A stretch of 7,934 nt of DNA from Planctomycetaceae bacterium (GTDB lineage: Bacteria > Planctomycetota > Planctomycetia > Pirellulales > Thermoguttaceae), in NCBI GenBank assembly GCA_003509805.1, contig DOMV01000036.1, positions 1 to 7,934 on the forward strand, given 5' to 3'. Numbering within the stretch: position 1 is the stretch's first letter; every line of letters starts with the position of its first letter. Of the stretch, positions 1-6,236 are shown in pieces. The position numbers and the translations under genes were made by a program. Under the pieces are notes generated by a model, which had not been told where the DNA came from, did no database searches, and was given only the letters and a program-made list of their open reading frames with translations.

Positions 1-23
1 CGTTTGCCCGGACGATTCCATCG

Positions 24-63
24 TATGAAAGGCCGACTGGGAAAGGTCGGTTATGAAAGGCCG
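24..63. repeat. 12-bp direct repeat with short hairpin
   Basis: TATGAAAGGCCG occurs at 24-35 and again at 52-63. Between and within the copies, CCGAC (33-37) can pair with GTCGG (46-50). The segment lies in the non-coding leader before the ROK kinase gene. It may be the 3' flank of a gene beyond the left edge; no function is visible. Confidence 0.45.
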
Positions 64-123
64 GCATCGTGCGAACGGGAATTTTTTCATTTCCGGACTC
101 TTTTTTTCCCTGTGCCCCGGGGG

Positions 124-129
124 TATAAT
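124..129 (+). promoter_or_regulatory. Possible -10 box for the ROK kinase gene
   Basis: A perfect TATAAT lies 114 bp before the chosen start codon. The sequence 16-18 bp upstream is a T-run with no good -35 match, and there is no TG extension. It is plausible as a promoter only by its -10 box and position. Confidence 0.35.
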
Positions 130-230
130 GGGCGCTCCGTCCCGGGCTCGGTTGCATTGCCCGGTTGCGTTTGCCGCCACGTTCGCCCGTTTATTCCGCC
201 CGTGGTCTTTTGGCCCCGTATTCTTTTTGC

Positions 231-234
231 GAGG
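231..234 (+). promoter_or_regulatory. Shine-Dalgarno site setting the ROK kinase start
   Basis: GAGG sits 8 nt before the ATG at 243. An in-frame ATG at 165 has no such site, and its extra 26 residues lie before the family's usual N-terminus, so 243 is preferred. Confidence 0.6.
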
Positions 235-242
235 TTTCCTCC

Positions 243-1316
243 ATGTTGAAAGAAAAGCCGCTCGTCATGATTACCGAAGCCGTCGCCCCCTTTTTTTTAG
301 GGATTGATGTCGGTGGAACGAGTATCAAAATCGGTGTCGTGGACGACTACGGTCGTATCGTGGATATCGGGGAAAAAGACGAGTCGGGCGCGCCGCGCGG
401 TTTTCGGCCCGTCAAGACGGAGCCTGCGCCGCTGACGGCGACGCAACAGATGGCCAAAGTGATCCAGGACCTGATGGGGAAACTCAAACTCCAAAAAGAC
501 GATATCAAGGGAATCGGCTTGGGAATTCCCGGAACCATGGATATGGAAACCCGCCGGCTGCGGCAGCCACCCAACCTGCACAGTTGGGAAGGATACGCGA
601 TGTGCGATGAATTGGCGAAGATCACGGGGTATCCCGTTACCTTTTGCAACGATGCCAACGCGGCCGCCTATGGCGAGTATTGGGTCGGTTCGGCCAGCGG
701 CAAACGGAGCATCGCCCTGTTGACACTCGGGACCGGAATCGGGACCGGGATCATCATTGAAGGCCGTTCGATCGACGGCGCCACCGGTTACGGCGGGGAA
801 TGCGGCCATTTGCTTATCGACATTTCCGAAAACGCCCGGTTGTGCGGGTGCGGGCAGCGGGGCCACCTGGAAGCCTATTGCAGCGCGACGGCGGTGGCAC
901 GGAGAACAATCGCCCTGACCGACATTCATCCCTCCTCGCTCCGGGAACAAATCACCCCGGAAACCCGGTTGGGAGAAATCCCGAAACTGGTTTGCGAGGA
1001 AGCCGAACTGGGCGACCCGCTCGCCTTGCAGATCGTGGGTGACACGGCCCGCTTTCTCGCGATGGGAATCGTTTCCATCCTGAACACGGTCGATCCGGCG
1101 TGCGTCCTGATCGGCGGCGCGATGACCTTCGGCGGCAACGAGACGGCACTGGGGCAACGGTTTCTCGACCAGATCCGGCGCGAAGTCGTTTCCCGCTCCT
1201 TCAAAGCGATCGGGGAACATGTCCATATCGACTACGCCGTTCTCGGCGGGGATGCCGGATTCATCGGTTCCGCCGGTTTGGCCCGCGAGGAATATCTCAA
1301 ACAAGCGTCGGCCTGA
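243..1316 (+). CDS. ROK-family glucokinase / sugar kinase
   Basis: This predicted cytoplasmic kinase phosphorylates glucose or a related sugar with ATP, feeding glycolysis. It is 357 aa, a little longer than typical ROK glucokinases (about 300-330). The ATP phosphate-binding loop DVGGT is at 22-26, GIPGT at 94-98, and the catalytic Asp in CNDANAA at D137. The second glycine-rich phosphate loop, LGTGIGTG, is at 162-169. The sugar and zinc region has GECGH (E186, H189), then CGCGQRGHLEAY at 201-212 with E210. In many ROK proteins the zinc site is His plus three Cys in CxCGxxGC; here the third Cys is H208, which could still bind metal. The start at 243 is chosen on the GAGG site. The gene stands alone, with a lipoprotein gene 180 bp downstream on the same strand. 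Glucokinase is the likeliest role, but ROK members also include fructo-, manno- and N-acetylhexosamine kinases, so substrate is less certain than family. No helix-turn-helix domain is present, so it is not a ROK repressor. Confidence 0.92.
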   Translation: MLKEKPLVMITEAVAPFFLGIDVGGTSIKIGVVDDYGRIVDIGEKDESGAPRGFRPVKTEPAPLTATQQMAKVIQDLMGKLKLQKDDIKGIGLGIPGTMDMETRRLRQPPNLHSWEGYAMCDELAKITGYPVTFCNDANAAAYGEYWVGSASGKRSIALLTLGTGIGTGIIIEGRSIDGATGYGGECGHLLIDISENARLCGCGQRGHLEAYCSATAVARRTIALTDIHPSSLREQITPETRLGEIPKLVCEEAELGDPLALQIVGDTARFLAMGIVSILNTVDPACVLIGGAMTFGGNETALGQRFLDQIRREVVSRSFKAIGEHVHIDYAVLGGDAGFIGSAGLAREEYLKQASA

Positions 1317-1345
1317 CCGTTGTCGGCACGTTGTCGGCACAACGG
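1317..1345 (+). repeat. Tandem 11-mer and hairpin after the ROK kinase
   Basis: GTTGTCGGCAC is repeated exactly in tandem at 1319-1329 and 1330-1340. CGTTGT (1329-1334) pairs with ACAACG (1339-1344) around a CGGC tetraloop; alternatively CCGTTGT (1317-1323) pairs with ACAACGG (1339-1345). It starts directly after the stop codon, so it could act as a 3'-end hairpin, but no T-tract follows and intrinsic termination is doubtful. Confidence 0.45.
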
Positions 1346-1495
1346 TTGCCCTGAAACACTGCCGGGCCCGGTCGCTCCGAAATACGGCTGATGTCCGAGG
1401 CGGACTGCCGCCACCCTCCCGGGCGGCTCGTGCTCGGTCGCGGTGTCAAACGACCACTTCCTGCCATTGAGCGCAGGCTAACATCGTACTTTATT

Positions 1496-2779
1496 ATGAA
1501 ACGCGTTTTCCTGTTGCTTGTTGTGTGTTCGACGGTTGTGTTGACCGGTTGTCCCAATCAACCCGCAACCCCGCAGCCGGTAACCCCGCCGGGCGGCGAT
1601 GGTTCGATCCCCCCGATCGCGACCCATGCGGTACAGGTGATGATTGATCGGCTTGCCGAAATCGGCGCGGATTATCGATTGAACCCCTCGGGCAAACTCG
1701 TTTCGATCCGCATTCCCGACGCCTCTTCCCTGACGCCGGAGGATTTTCCGCGACTCGCCGCCCTCACGGAATTGGAAAGCCTGCAAATCGAGCATTACAG
1801 GGAACTGAACGACACGATGGCGGCGGAGCTGAAACCGCTTGTCAACCTGAAAAAGCTGGGGATCACCGATTGCATCATCACGAATGCGACGCCGAAAATG
1901 ATCGTCGAATCGTTCCCGAAACTCGTCGATCTCGATCTTTCATCGAATACCCTCCTGACGGACGCGACGTTGGCTGAATTGGCTGAAATGACACGCTTGG
2001 AACGACTTACGTTGATCCAGTGCGGGTTCAGCGATATCGGGGCGATGGATTTCGAAAAACTGACCAACTTGGTCGCGCTGGACATCCGCGGCGCGATGGA
2101 GATCGGCGACATGGGGCTGGAAGTGCTCTCCAAGTTGCCGAAACTGCGGTCTCTCAAGCATCGAAGCACGGCCGTGATGGATTACGGAATCGAATGTCTC
2201 GCGAGTAGCCAATCGCTGGAAACGATTGAAGCCCAAGATTTTATGATTACGAATGCCGCCGGACAGCATTTCAACGCCATGCCGAAGTTGACACGCCTCG
2301 ATATTTTCCGTTGCCAGGGGTTCGGTTCCGACGGTGTACTCGCATTGGCGGGCAAACCGCTTGTCCGCCTGAAACTACGTGATTTACCGCCGATGGGTAA
2401 TCCCGGAATGGCCGTGCTCAAGGAGCTGCCGGGCTTGAAACAACTCATCCTGCATGAAATTCCGAGCGTCGATGACAAAGGGCTTGCGGATATCGAAACG
2501 CTTCAAAAACTCGAACTGCTCGACGTCTGGATCGTCGGCTTGGGCGACGCCACGATTTCCAAGGTCGCCAAGCTGCCGAACCTGAAAACGCTTTCGCTCC
2601 GGCAAACGGAAATCACCGACGCGGCGATTGATTCGATCCTCGCCATGCCGAAGTTGGAGGAACTGACGCTTCGCGACAATCCCGGCATCACCCCCGAAGG
2701 TCTCAAAAAACTGGAGCAAAAGCAGTTTCGTAAATTAGCCGTGGAGTCCGCCGGATCGGCTTCCTCGGCCCCGGAATAA
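1496..2779 (+). CDS. Leucine-rich-repeat lipoprotein
   Basis: The 427-aa product starts with a lipoprotein signal: MKR, a hydrophobic stretch, then lipobox LTGC with the lipidated Cys at residue 19. A proline-rich linker follows (20-40). From about residue 87 to 417 it is a leucine-rich-repeat solenoid. The LxxLxL/I core recurs at residues 93, 118, 143, 168, 192, 217, 241, 265, 289, 314, 339, 363 and 387, so 13 repeats of 24-25 residues, resembling the RNI/F-box-like class. No enzyme domain is seen, so the likely role is protein-protein binding at the membrane or cell surface; the partner is unknown. An in-frame ATG at 1391 would put 35 extra residues before the signal peptide, so 1496 is chosen. 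No good Shine-Dalgarno is visible. No clear terminator follows; the dispersed repeat begins 26 bp after the stop. Confidence 0.85.
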   Translation: MKRVFLLLVVCSTVVLTGCPNQPATPQPVTPPGGDGSIPPIATHAVQVMIDRLAEIGADYRLNPSGKLVSIRIPDASSLTPEDFPRLAALTELESLQIEHYRELNDTMAAELKPLVNLKKLGITDCIITNATPKMIVESFPKLVDLDLSSNTLLTDATLAELAEMTRLERLTLIQCGFSDIGAMDFEKLTNLVALDIRGAMEIGDMGLEVLSKLPKLRSLKHRSTAVMDYGIECLASSQSLETIEAQDFMITNAAGQHFNAMPKLTRLDIFRCQGFGSDGVLALAGKPLVRLKLRDLPPMGNPGMAVLKELPGLKQLILHEIPSVDDKGLADIETLQKLELLDVWIVGLGDATISKVAKLPNLKTLSLRQTEITDAAIDSILAMPKLEELTLRDNPGITPEGLKKLEQKQFRKLAVESAGSASSAPE

Positions 2780-2805
2780 AAGGTCGGGATGGAGGGTGCG
2801 GAAGG

Positions 2806-2964
2806 TATACTGGAAACGCGATGCAAACGGACATTTGGCCAAGCCTGCCTGCCGCCCTCACTCGCCCCTAACTTCTGTTTGTATAATGATATAAACGTTT
2901 CGTTCGAGCGACAGGCGGTGATGCGCGGGATTGTGCGCGGGAGAATTATCAGGCCGTTTACGGT
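2806..2964 (+). repeat. Dispersed repeat, copy A (159 bp)
   Basis: It begins TATACTGGAAACGCGATG and ends TTACGGT. Copies of the same repeat lie at 4253-4410 (158 bp) and, 5' part only, at 4515-4588, all in the same orientation. Over the first 60 bp, A matches C at 52 and B at 50 positions by my alignment. The 3' block 2921-2964 matches B at 39 of 44 positions. Copy A is open through its whole length in one + frame, giving peptide pieces KRTFGQACLPPSLA and FERQAVMRGIVRGRII. A TATAAT (2882-2887) lies inside. I do not recognise the family; it could be a small non-autonomous mobile element, a structured RNA or a decayed gene fragment. Confidence 0.8.
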
Positions 2965-3165
2965 TTCCATGCCGCACGGGCCGTTTGCGGTACAACAACC
3001 GAAAAGAAGGCCGTACTCGGCCGTGTTGACGGACGCGCCCCCGCCTTACCCCTTCCGCAAACGGGAGAGCGAAGGTCAGGCTGGGAGCAACCCCAAAACG
3101 TCCTTTCTATAACGTCAAGTGGTGCGGCTCCGCCTTTTTCACCGTCATTTCCAACATTCTTCAGC
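2965..3165. other. Gene-free leader before ftsY
   Basis: With copy A and its left flank, this makes a 386-bp gap between the lipoprotein gene and ftsY. It holds a short hairpin, GGCCG (3009-3013) with CGGCC (3018-3022) and loop TACT. A TATAAC at 3108-3113, 53 bp before the ftsY start, is a weak -10 candidate without a convincing -35. No RNA gene was recognised. Confidence 0.4.
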
Positions 3166-4080
3166 ATGGGTTTTTTCGATAAAATCAAGCAGGGGCTTTT
3201 CAAAACGGCCCGTATCCTGAATACGGATATTCGTGATTTGTTCAAACAGCAAGGTCGGCACGTCGACGACGCTTTTCTTGAAGAATTGTTCGAGATGCTC
3301 GTTAAAACCGACATGGGGGTCGCCGCTTCGAAAGAAATCGTCGATGAGGTTCGCACGCAACATCGTGGCCGGATCGTCGAGATGGTCGAGGTGCTTGATG
3401 TCATCAAAGCGAAACTCAAAGACCTGATGCGGCAACCCTCCGAACCGATCCGTTTCGCCGAAGCCGGTCCGACGGTCGTCATGGTCTGCGGCGTCAACGG
3501 CTGCGGTAAAACGACGACGATCGCCAAATTGACGTCCCAATTCGTCGGGGAAGGCAAAAAAGTCGTCCTCGGCGCTGCCGACACCTTCCGGGCCGCCGCG
3601 GTCGAACAGTTGACCGTCTGGGCCGACCGCCTCGGCGCGGAAATCGTCACCGGTCCTTCCGGGAGCGATCCGGCCAGCGTCGCCCACAAGACGATTGAAA
3701 AGGCCGTCGCGCTGAAAGCGGATGTCGCGATCGTCGACACGGCCGGCCGGCTCCAGACGCAGAAGAACCTGATGCAGGAACTTGAAAAGATCCGCCGTGT
3801 CATGAGCAAACAGGTCCCGGCCGCACCGCACGAGGTGATTCTCGTCCTTGATGCGACGACGGGCCAAAACGGGATCAGCCAGGCGAAACACTTCACGCAG
3901 GCGGTTCAATGTACGGGTCTGGTGCTCGCAAAATTGGACGGAACGGCCAAAGGCGGCGTCGCCGTCGCGATCCGCAAGCAACTCGACCTCCCCGTCAAGT
4001 ACGTCGGCATCGGCGAATCGGCTGCCGACCTGGTCGTTTTCGAACCCGAACTCTTCGTCGACGCCTTGTTCGCCGCCTGA
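3166..4080 (+). CDS. ftsY: Signal recognition particle receptor FtsY
   Basis: FtsY is the membrane-associated SRP receptor GTPase. It pairs with the SRP GTPase Ffh to deliver ribosomes making membrane and secreted proteins to the Sec translocon. The 304-aa product is nearly only the NG domain. It begins with a short amphipathic helix, MGFFDKIKQGLF, a typical lipid-binding start, and lacks the long acidic N-terminal domain of E. coli FtsY. The helical N domain spans about 20-95. The G domain has P-loop GVNGCGKTT (109-117), DTFRAAAVEQL (139-149), DTAGR (191-195), AKLDG (255-259), KGG (262-264) and GIGE (281-284), ending in the FtsY-like DLVVFEPELFVDALF. There is no methionine-rich M domain, so it is not Ffh. 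The G4 motif reads AKLD where TKLD/TKMD is usual. No Shine-Dalgarno precedes the ATG. Repeat copies lie on both sides, and a terminator-like hairpin lies about 130 bp downstream. Confidence 0.95.
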   Translation: MGFFDKIKQGLFKTARILNTDIRDLFKQQGRHVDDAFLEELFEMLVKTDMGVAASKEIVDEVRTQHRGRIVEMVEVLDVIKAKLKDLMRQPSEPIRFAEAGPTVVMVCGVNGCGKTTTIAKLTSQFVGEGKKVVLGAADTFRAAAVEQLTVWADRLGAEIVTGPSGSDPASVAHKTIEKAVALKADVAIVDTAGRLQTQKNLMQELEKIRRVMSKQVPAAPHEVILVLDATTGQNGISQAKHFTQAVQCTGLVLAKLDGTAKGGVAVAIRKQLDLPVKYVGIGESAADLVVFEPELFVDALFAA

Positions 4081-4146
4081 TCCGAAACGCGCATCGACGA
4101 TTTCAGGGCGATTTTTCCATACTACCGTGCACCGCATAAAAAATGA

Positions 4147-4203
4147 GCCAAGGGGCTTCCGGAGCAAGGTGTTTTCCGAACACGGCGATGAAACCCCCTT
4201 GGC
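4147..4203. other. Inverted repeat downstream of ftsY, 9-bp perfect arms
   Basis: GCCAAGGGG (4147-4155) and CCCCTTGGC (4195-4203) are perfect reverse complements with a 39-nt loop. The loop contains a smaller pairing, GTGTT with AACAC. No T-tract follows directly. It lies in the ftsY 3' region, just before the terminator candidate, and may be a 3' UTR structure. Confidence 0.5.
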
Positions 4204-4211
4204 CGCGAATG

Positions 4212-4240
4212 TTGAGCTTGGTACCAAGGTTCAATTTTTT
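4212..4240 (+). terminator. Probable intrinsic terminator of ftsY
   Basis: TTGA (4212-4215) and CTTG (4217-4220) pair with CAAG (4225-4228) and TCAA (4231-4234) around a GTAC loop, with a small internal loop. The core CTTGGTACCAAG is a perfect 12-bp palindrome. A run of six T follows (4235-4240). It sits 132 bp after the ftsY stop and before repeat copy B. Confidence 0.55.
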
Positions 4241-4252
4241 CGCGGAGAACAA

Positions 4253-4410
4253 TATACCGGAAACGCGATGAAAACGGGCATTTGGTCACGTCTGCCTGCC
4301 GCAATCGCTTGCACTAACTTTTGTTAATGCAAGTGTTTACACGGATCGTTCGGGCGGCAGGCGCTTATGCGCGGGATTGTTCGCGGGAGGATTGTCATGC
4401 CGGTTACGGT
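4253..4410 (+). repeat. Dispersed repeat, copy B (158 bp)
   Basis: This is the second full-length copy, aligned end to end with copy A apart from a 1-bp indel near position 46 after the internal ATG. It starts TATACCGGAAACGCGATG and ends TTACGGT. It has perfect 9-bp inverted arms GCCTGCCGC (4294-4302) and GCGGCAGGC (4354-4362). Inside them is a hairpin with CTTGCA (4308-4313) against TGCAAG (4327-4332) and TAAC against GTTA. Copy A keeps the outer arms with one mismatch. In the + reading frame that is open in copy A, copy B has a TGA after ETR and a shift, so as a gene it would be broken. Confidence 0.8.
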
Positions 4411-4462
4411 ATAACCACCTTCTGCACAGCCGCCGATTATAATCGCCCGGCGCCACTTGGAC

Positions 4463-4498
4463 AAGAGAGCCGCTGGATAAGAGAGCCGGATGCCCGGC
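4463..4498. repeat. 10-bp direct repeat and GC-rich hairpin between repeat copies B and C
   Basis: AAGAGAGCCG occurs at 4463-4472 and 4479-4488, 16 bp apart. The second copy runs into a hairpin, GCCGG (4485-4489), loop ATGC, CCGGC (4494-4498). A TATAAT lies at 4438-4443, just upstream. No gene is apparent here. Confidence 0.4.
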
Positions 4499-4514
4499 GA
4501 AAAAGTAACCGGAC

Positions 4515-4588
4515 TATACTGGAAACGCGATGAAAACGACCATTCGGTCAAGTCTGTCTGCCGCACTCACTCGCCACAACGTTTGTTT
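4515..4588 (+). repeat. Dispersed repeat, copy C (5' part only)
   Basis: It begins with the same 18-mer as copy A (TATACTGGAAACGCGATG) and stays alignable for about 74 bp. By my count it shares 52 of the first 60 bases with A and 51 of 60 with B. It lacks the 3' half containing the MRGIVRGR-like block. It stops about 25 bp before the 3' end of the aldo/keto reductase gene on the other strand. Confidence 0.75.
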
Positions 4589-4613
4589 TCGATAGCCTTC
4601 ATTGAAGACAACC

Positions 4614-5621
4614 TTACGAAAACAGGTTGTCGATTTCCTCCGTTTCCTCTTTGGAAAGCGTCGCAGCTCCCGCGACGGCGTTTCGGACAGCCTGTTCGGC
4701 GTTACGCGCTCCGCAAAGCGCATGCATTTTCGGATATTTGCCGACGGTCCAGGCGACGACAACCTGACCGATGTCGAGGCGGTGGGTTTCGGCAATCGGG
4801 GTCAGCCGGGCAAGGGCGGCATTGACTTTTGCGACGTTTTCGGGGGTGAATCGCGCACGGGAAAGCCGGAGATCGCCCGGGTTGTAGCGCCGGTTCGGGT
4901 TGAGTTTACCGGTCAACAGCCCGTTGGCCAACGGCGAATAGGCGAAAAAACTGACATTGTTTTTTCCACATGTTTCCAGGATGCCGTTGCTTTCGGCCTC
5001 CCTGTCCAACAGGCTGAATTTTTCCTGATCGACGTCGAGCGTTTTGTCGCGGCAATAGGTTTGCAGTTGATCGGGACGGACGTTCGAGCAGCCGACGGCG
5101 AGGATTTTCCCTTCTTTTTTGAGCGTGAGCAGGGCGTCGATCGTATCGTCGAGCGGCGTGGTCGCATCCTGCCAGTGCGTTTGCAGGACATCGATCCGGT
5201 CGGTTCCGAGGCGTCGCAGGCTCTGTTCGACTTCCTCGCGAATTGATTCGGGCCGAAGGTATTTGTAGATGCGGTAATGCCCGGCTCCTCCGGGGGTCGC
5301 CCCGTTCTCATCGGCGTAAAAGTGCAATTCGCCCTTGCCGTCGGGCCAGTCGGCCTTGTCCCAACGCAGTCCGCATTTCGTGGCGAGAACGAGTGAATCG
5401 CGACGCCCTTTGATCGCCTTGCCGACGATTTCTTCGGAACGGCCGTATCCGTACATCGGGGCCGTGTCGATCAGGTTGATTCCATGATCGATGCCGGCGT
5501 GGATCGCCCCGACGGCTTCCTGTTCTTCGACGCCGCCCCACATCCAGCCGCCGATCGCCCAAGCGCCGAAAGCGACGACCGATGCATTGATATCCGTGTT
5601 TCCGATAGTTCGATATTGCAT
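4614..5621 (-). CDS. Aldo/keto reductase
   Basis: This is a cytoplasmic NADPH-dependent oxidoreductase of the aldo/keto reductase superfamily, which reduces aldehydes, ketones or sugars; the substrate cannot be read from sequence. The 335-aa protein is of usual length and forms one TIM barrel. The catalytic tetrad is visible as D52 and Y57 (LIDTAPMYGYG, 50-60), K82 (TKCG) and H149 (LQTHWQD, 147-152). The GCSNV block (177-181) and FFAYSPLANGLLTGKL (225-240) are typical. The late segment ALCGARNAEQAVRNAV matches the region that binds the cofactor's phosphate. The start at 5621 gives the canonical N-terminus MQYRTIGNTD; no clear Shine-Dalgarno precedes it. It converges on ftsY, with the repeat cluster between the two 3' ends. 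No neighbour suggests a pathway. Confidence 0.92.
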   Translation of the reverse strand: MQYRTIGNTDINASVVAFGAWAIGGWMWGGVEEQEAVGAIHAGIDHGINLIDTAPMYGYGRSEEIVGKAIKGRRDSLVLATKCGLRWDKADWPDGKGELHFYADENGATPGGAGHYRIYKYLRPESIREEVEQSLRRLGTDRIDVLQTHWQDATTPLDDTIDALLTLKKEGKILAVGCSNVRPDQLQTYCRDKTLDVDQEKFSLLDREAESNGILETCGKNNVSFFAYSPLANGLLTGKLNPNRRYNPGDLRLSRARFTPENVAKVNAALARLTPIAETHRLDIGQVVVAWTVGKYPKMHALCGARNAEQAVRNAVAGAATLSKEETEEIDNLFS

Positions 5622-5810
5622 GATGGTTTCAATGGTTTAGTGACCCGCGAAAAATTGCGACTTGTCGGTCGGACCGTCCCTGCGCACCGTATGGTTACAA
5701 TACCGAACGGCTTCCGCCATCGCCGCCACGTTCACGTTGCATTCACAGATCGGCAAGGCGATTTACAGTACCGACGGGAAGCGGATAAGCAAAATCTCGA
5801 AAGAAAAAAG

Positions 5811-5842
5811 ACGAGGAAGGCTCCACGACCCGGTTTTAAGAG
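5811..5842 (-). repeat. Second, shortened copy of the tRNA-like 3' segment
   Basis: Read on the - strand, this has CTCTTAA, then CCGGGTCG, then AGCC-T-TCCTCGT, in the same order as the tRNA relic at 5860-5902 but 11 nt shorter (32 against 43 nt). The segment lies within and after a hairpin, CCCGGT (5829-5834) with ACCGGG (5846-5851). A T-rich run follows on the - strand. It suggests a duplicated and degraded fragment. Confidence 0.4.
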
Positions 5843-5860
5843 CCGACCGGGCAGAAGAAA

Positions 5861-5907
5861 CGAGGACGGCTGGACTCGCACCTTCGACCCACGGATTAAG
5901 AGTCCAC
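5861..5907 (-). pseudogene. 3' half of a tRNA-Lys(CTT)-like gene (relic)
   Basis: On the - strand the spacing matches tRNA positions 27-73: anticodon stem GTGGA/TCCGT around loop CTCTTAA (anticodon CTT), variable loop GGGTC, T-stem GAAGG, 7-nt T-loop TGCGAGT, T-stem CCAGC, 7-nt acceptor strand CGTCCTC, then G. It is not an intact tRNA. No D-arm or matching 5' acceptor strand lies upstream, the T-stem has two mismatches, and the T-loop has G where TTCGA would have its second T. No CCA is encoded. A tRNA 3' fragment beside accessory genes is what site-specific integration into a tRNA gene leaves, so it may be an old attachment site. Confidence 0.55.
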
Positions 5908-6037
5908 ACAAATCGGGGCGTTTTTCAACCTGCCTGAAATCTGAAAACTATTGAAAAATAATAACTTGCAACGATGCGGCAAACGCGAATCAACTGGGGC
6001 GATTGTAGCCGAAACGGGCCTGGATGTCAACATAAAC

Positions 6038-6094
6038 CCTTATTTTTCGAGAGAAAAAAAACAAACCACAAAAAACCACAAATGAAAAATAAGG
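6038..6094. repeat. 11-bp perfect inverted repeat around an A-rich loop
   Basis: CCTTATTTTTC (6038-6048) and GAAAAATAAGG (6084-6094) are perfect reverse complements. The 35-nt loop is A-rich on the + strand and contains a doubled AAACCACAAA-like unit. It could be a protein-binding dyad, a 3' UTR structure for the nuclease mRNA, or the remnant ends of a tiny insertion. Confidence 0.5.
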
Positions 6095-6211
6095 ACTTAC
6101 GGCGATCCGTGCGCGCGGAAAACGCCCCCGAATTGAACTCGCTGGCGTCGAAGTATGTTTGGATTTCTGGACGAGCTCTGGACGACTTTTCGAACTCGCG
6201 ACCGCCTGCCA

Positions 6212-6236
6212 ACCGGGCAGAATGTCGGCACCCGGT
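6212..6236 (-). other. Hairpin directly after the nuclease stop codon
   Basis: ACCGGG (6212-6217) and CCCGGT (6231-6236) pair around a 13-nt loop, starting 1 nt past the nuclease gene's end. It may stabilise or end the transcript, but no T-run follows on the - strand, so it is not a textbook terminator. Confidence 0.35.

Noticed and set aside
297..1340. 347-codon open frame on the - strand opposite the ROK kinase
   Set aside because: It is antisense to a gene with full ROK motifs; its translation has no recognisable domain and is explained by GC-rich codon bias.
2882..2887. TATAAT inside repeat copy A as the ftsY promoter
   Set aside because: There is no -35 match at the right spacing and it lies about 280 bp from ftsY; it may be incidental.
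3074..3098. Possible SRP RNA (GGTCAGG ... AGCA) just before ftsY
   Set aside because: Only GGTCAGG and a loose AGCA match; the GGAA tetraloop and closing stem of the 4.5S RNA are missing.
2789..3112. 107-codon + strand open frame as an ordinary gene
   Set aside because: Most of it is repeat copy A, and the matching frame is broken in copies B and C. I kept it as a repeat and discuss its coding potential as a finding.
2958..3896. 312-codon - strand open frame overlapping ftsY
   Set aside because: It is a Ser/Thr/Arg-rich shadow frame with no domain, opposite a conserved gene.
3145..4227. 360-codon - strand open frame covering ftsY
   Set aside because: It is entirely antisense to ftsY, whose motifs are intact; the composition is that of a shadow frame.
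5484..5954. 156-codon + strand open frame containing GWTRTFDPRIKSP
   Set aside because: That peptide is what the antisense of a tRNA 3' half encodes, a known source of spurious proteins.
6175..6205. Second T-arm-like string (GAGTTCGAAA on the - strand) near the nuclease 3' end
   Set aside because: The T-stem does not close and there is no anticodon arm at the right distance, so this is likely chance.
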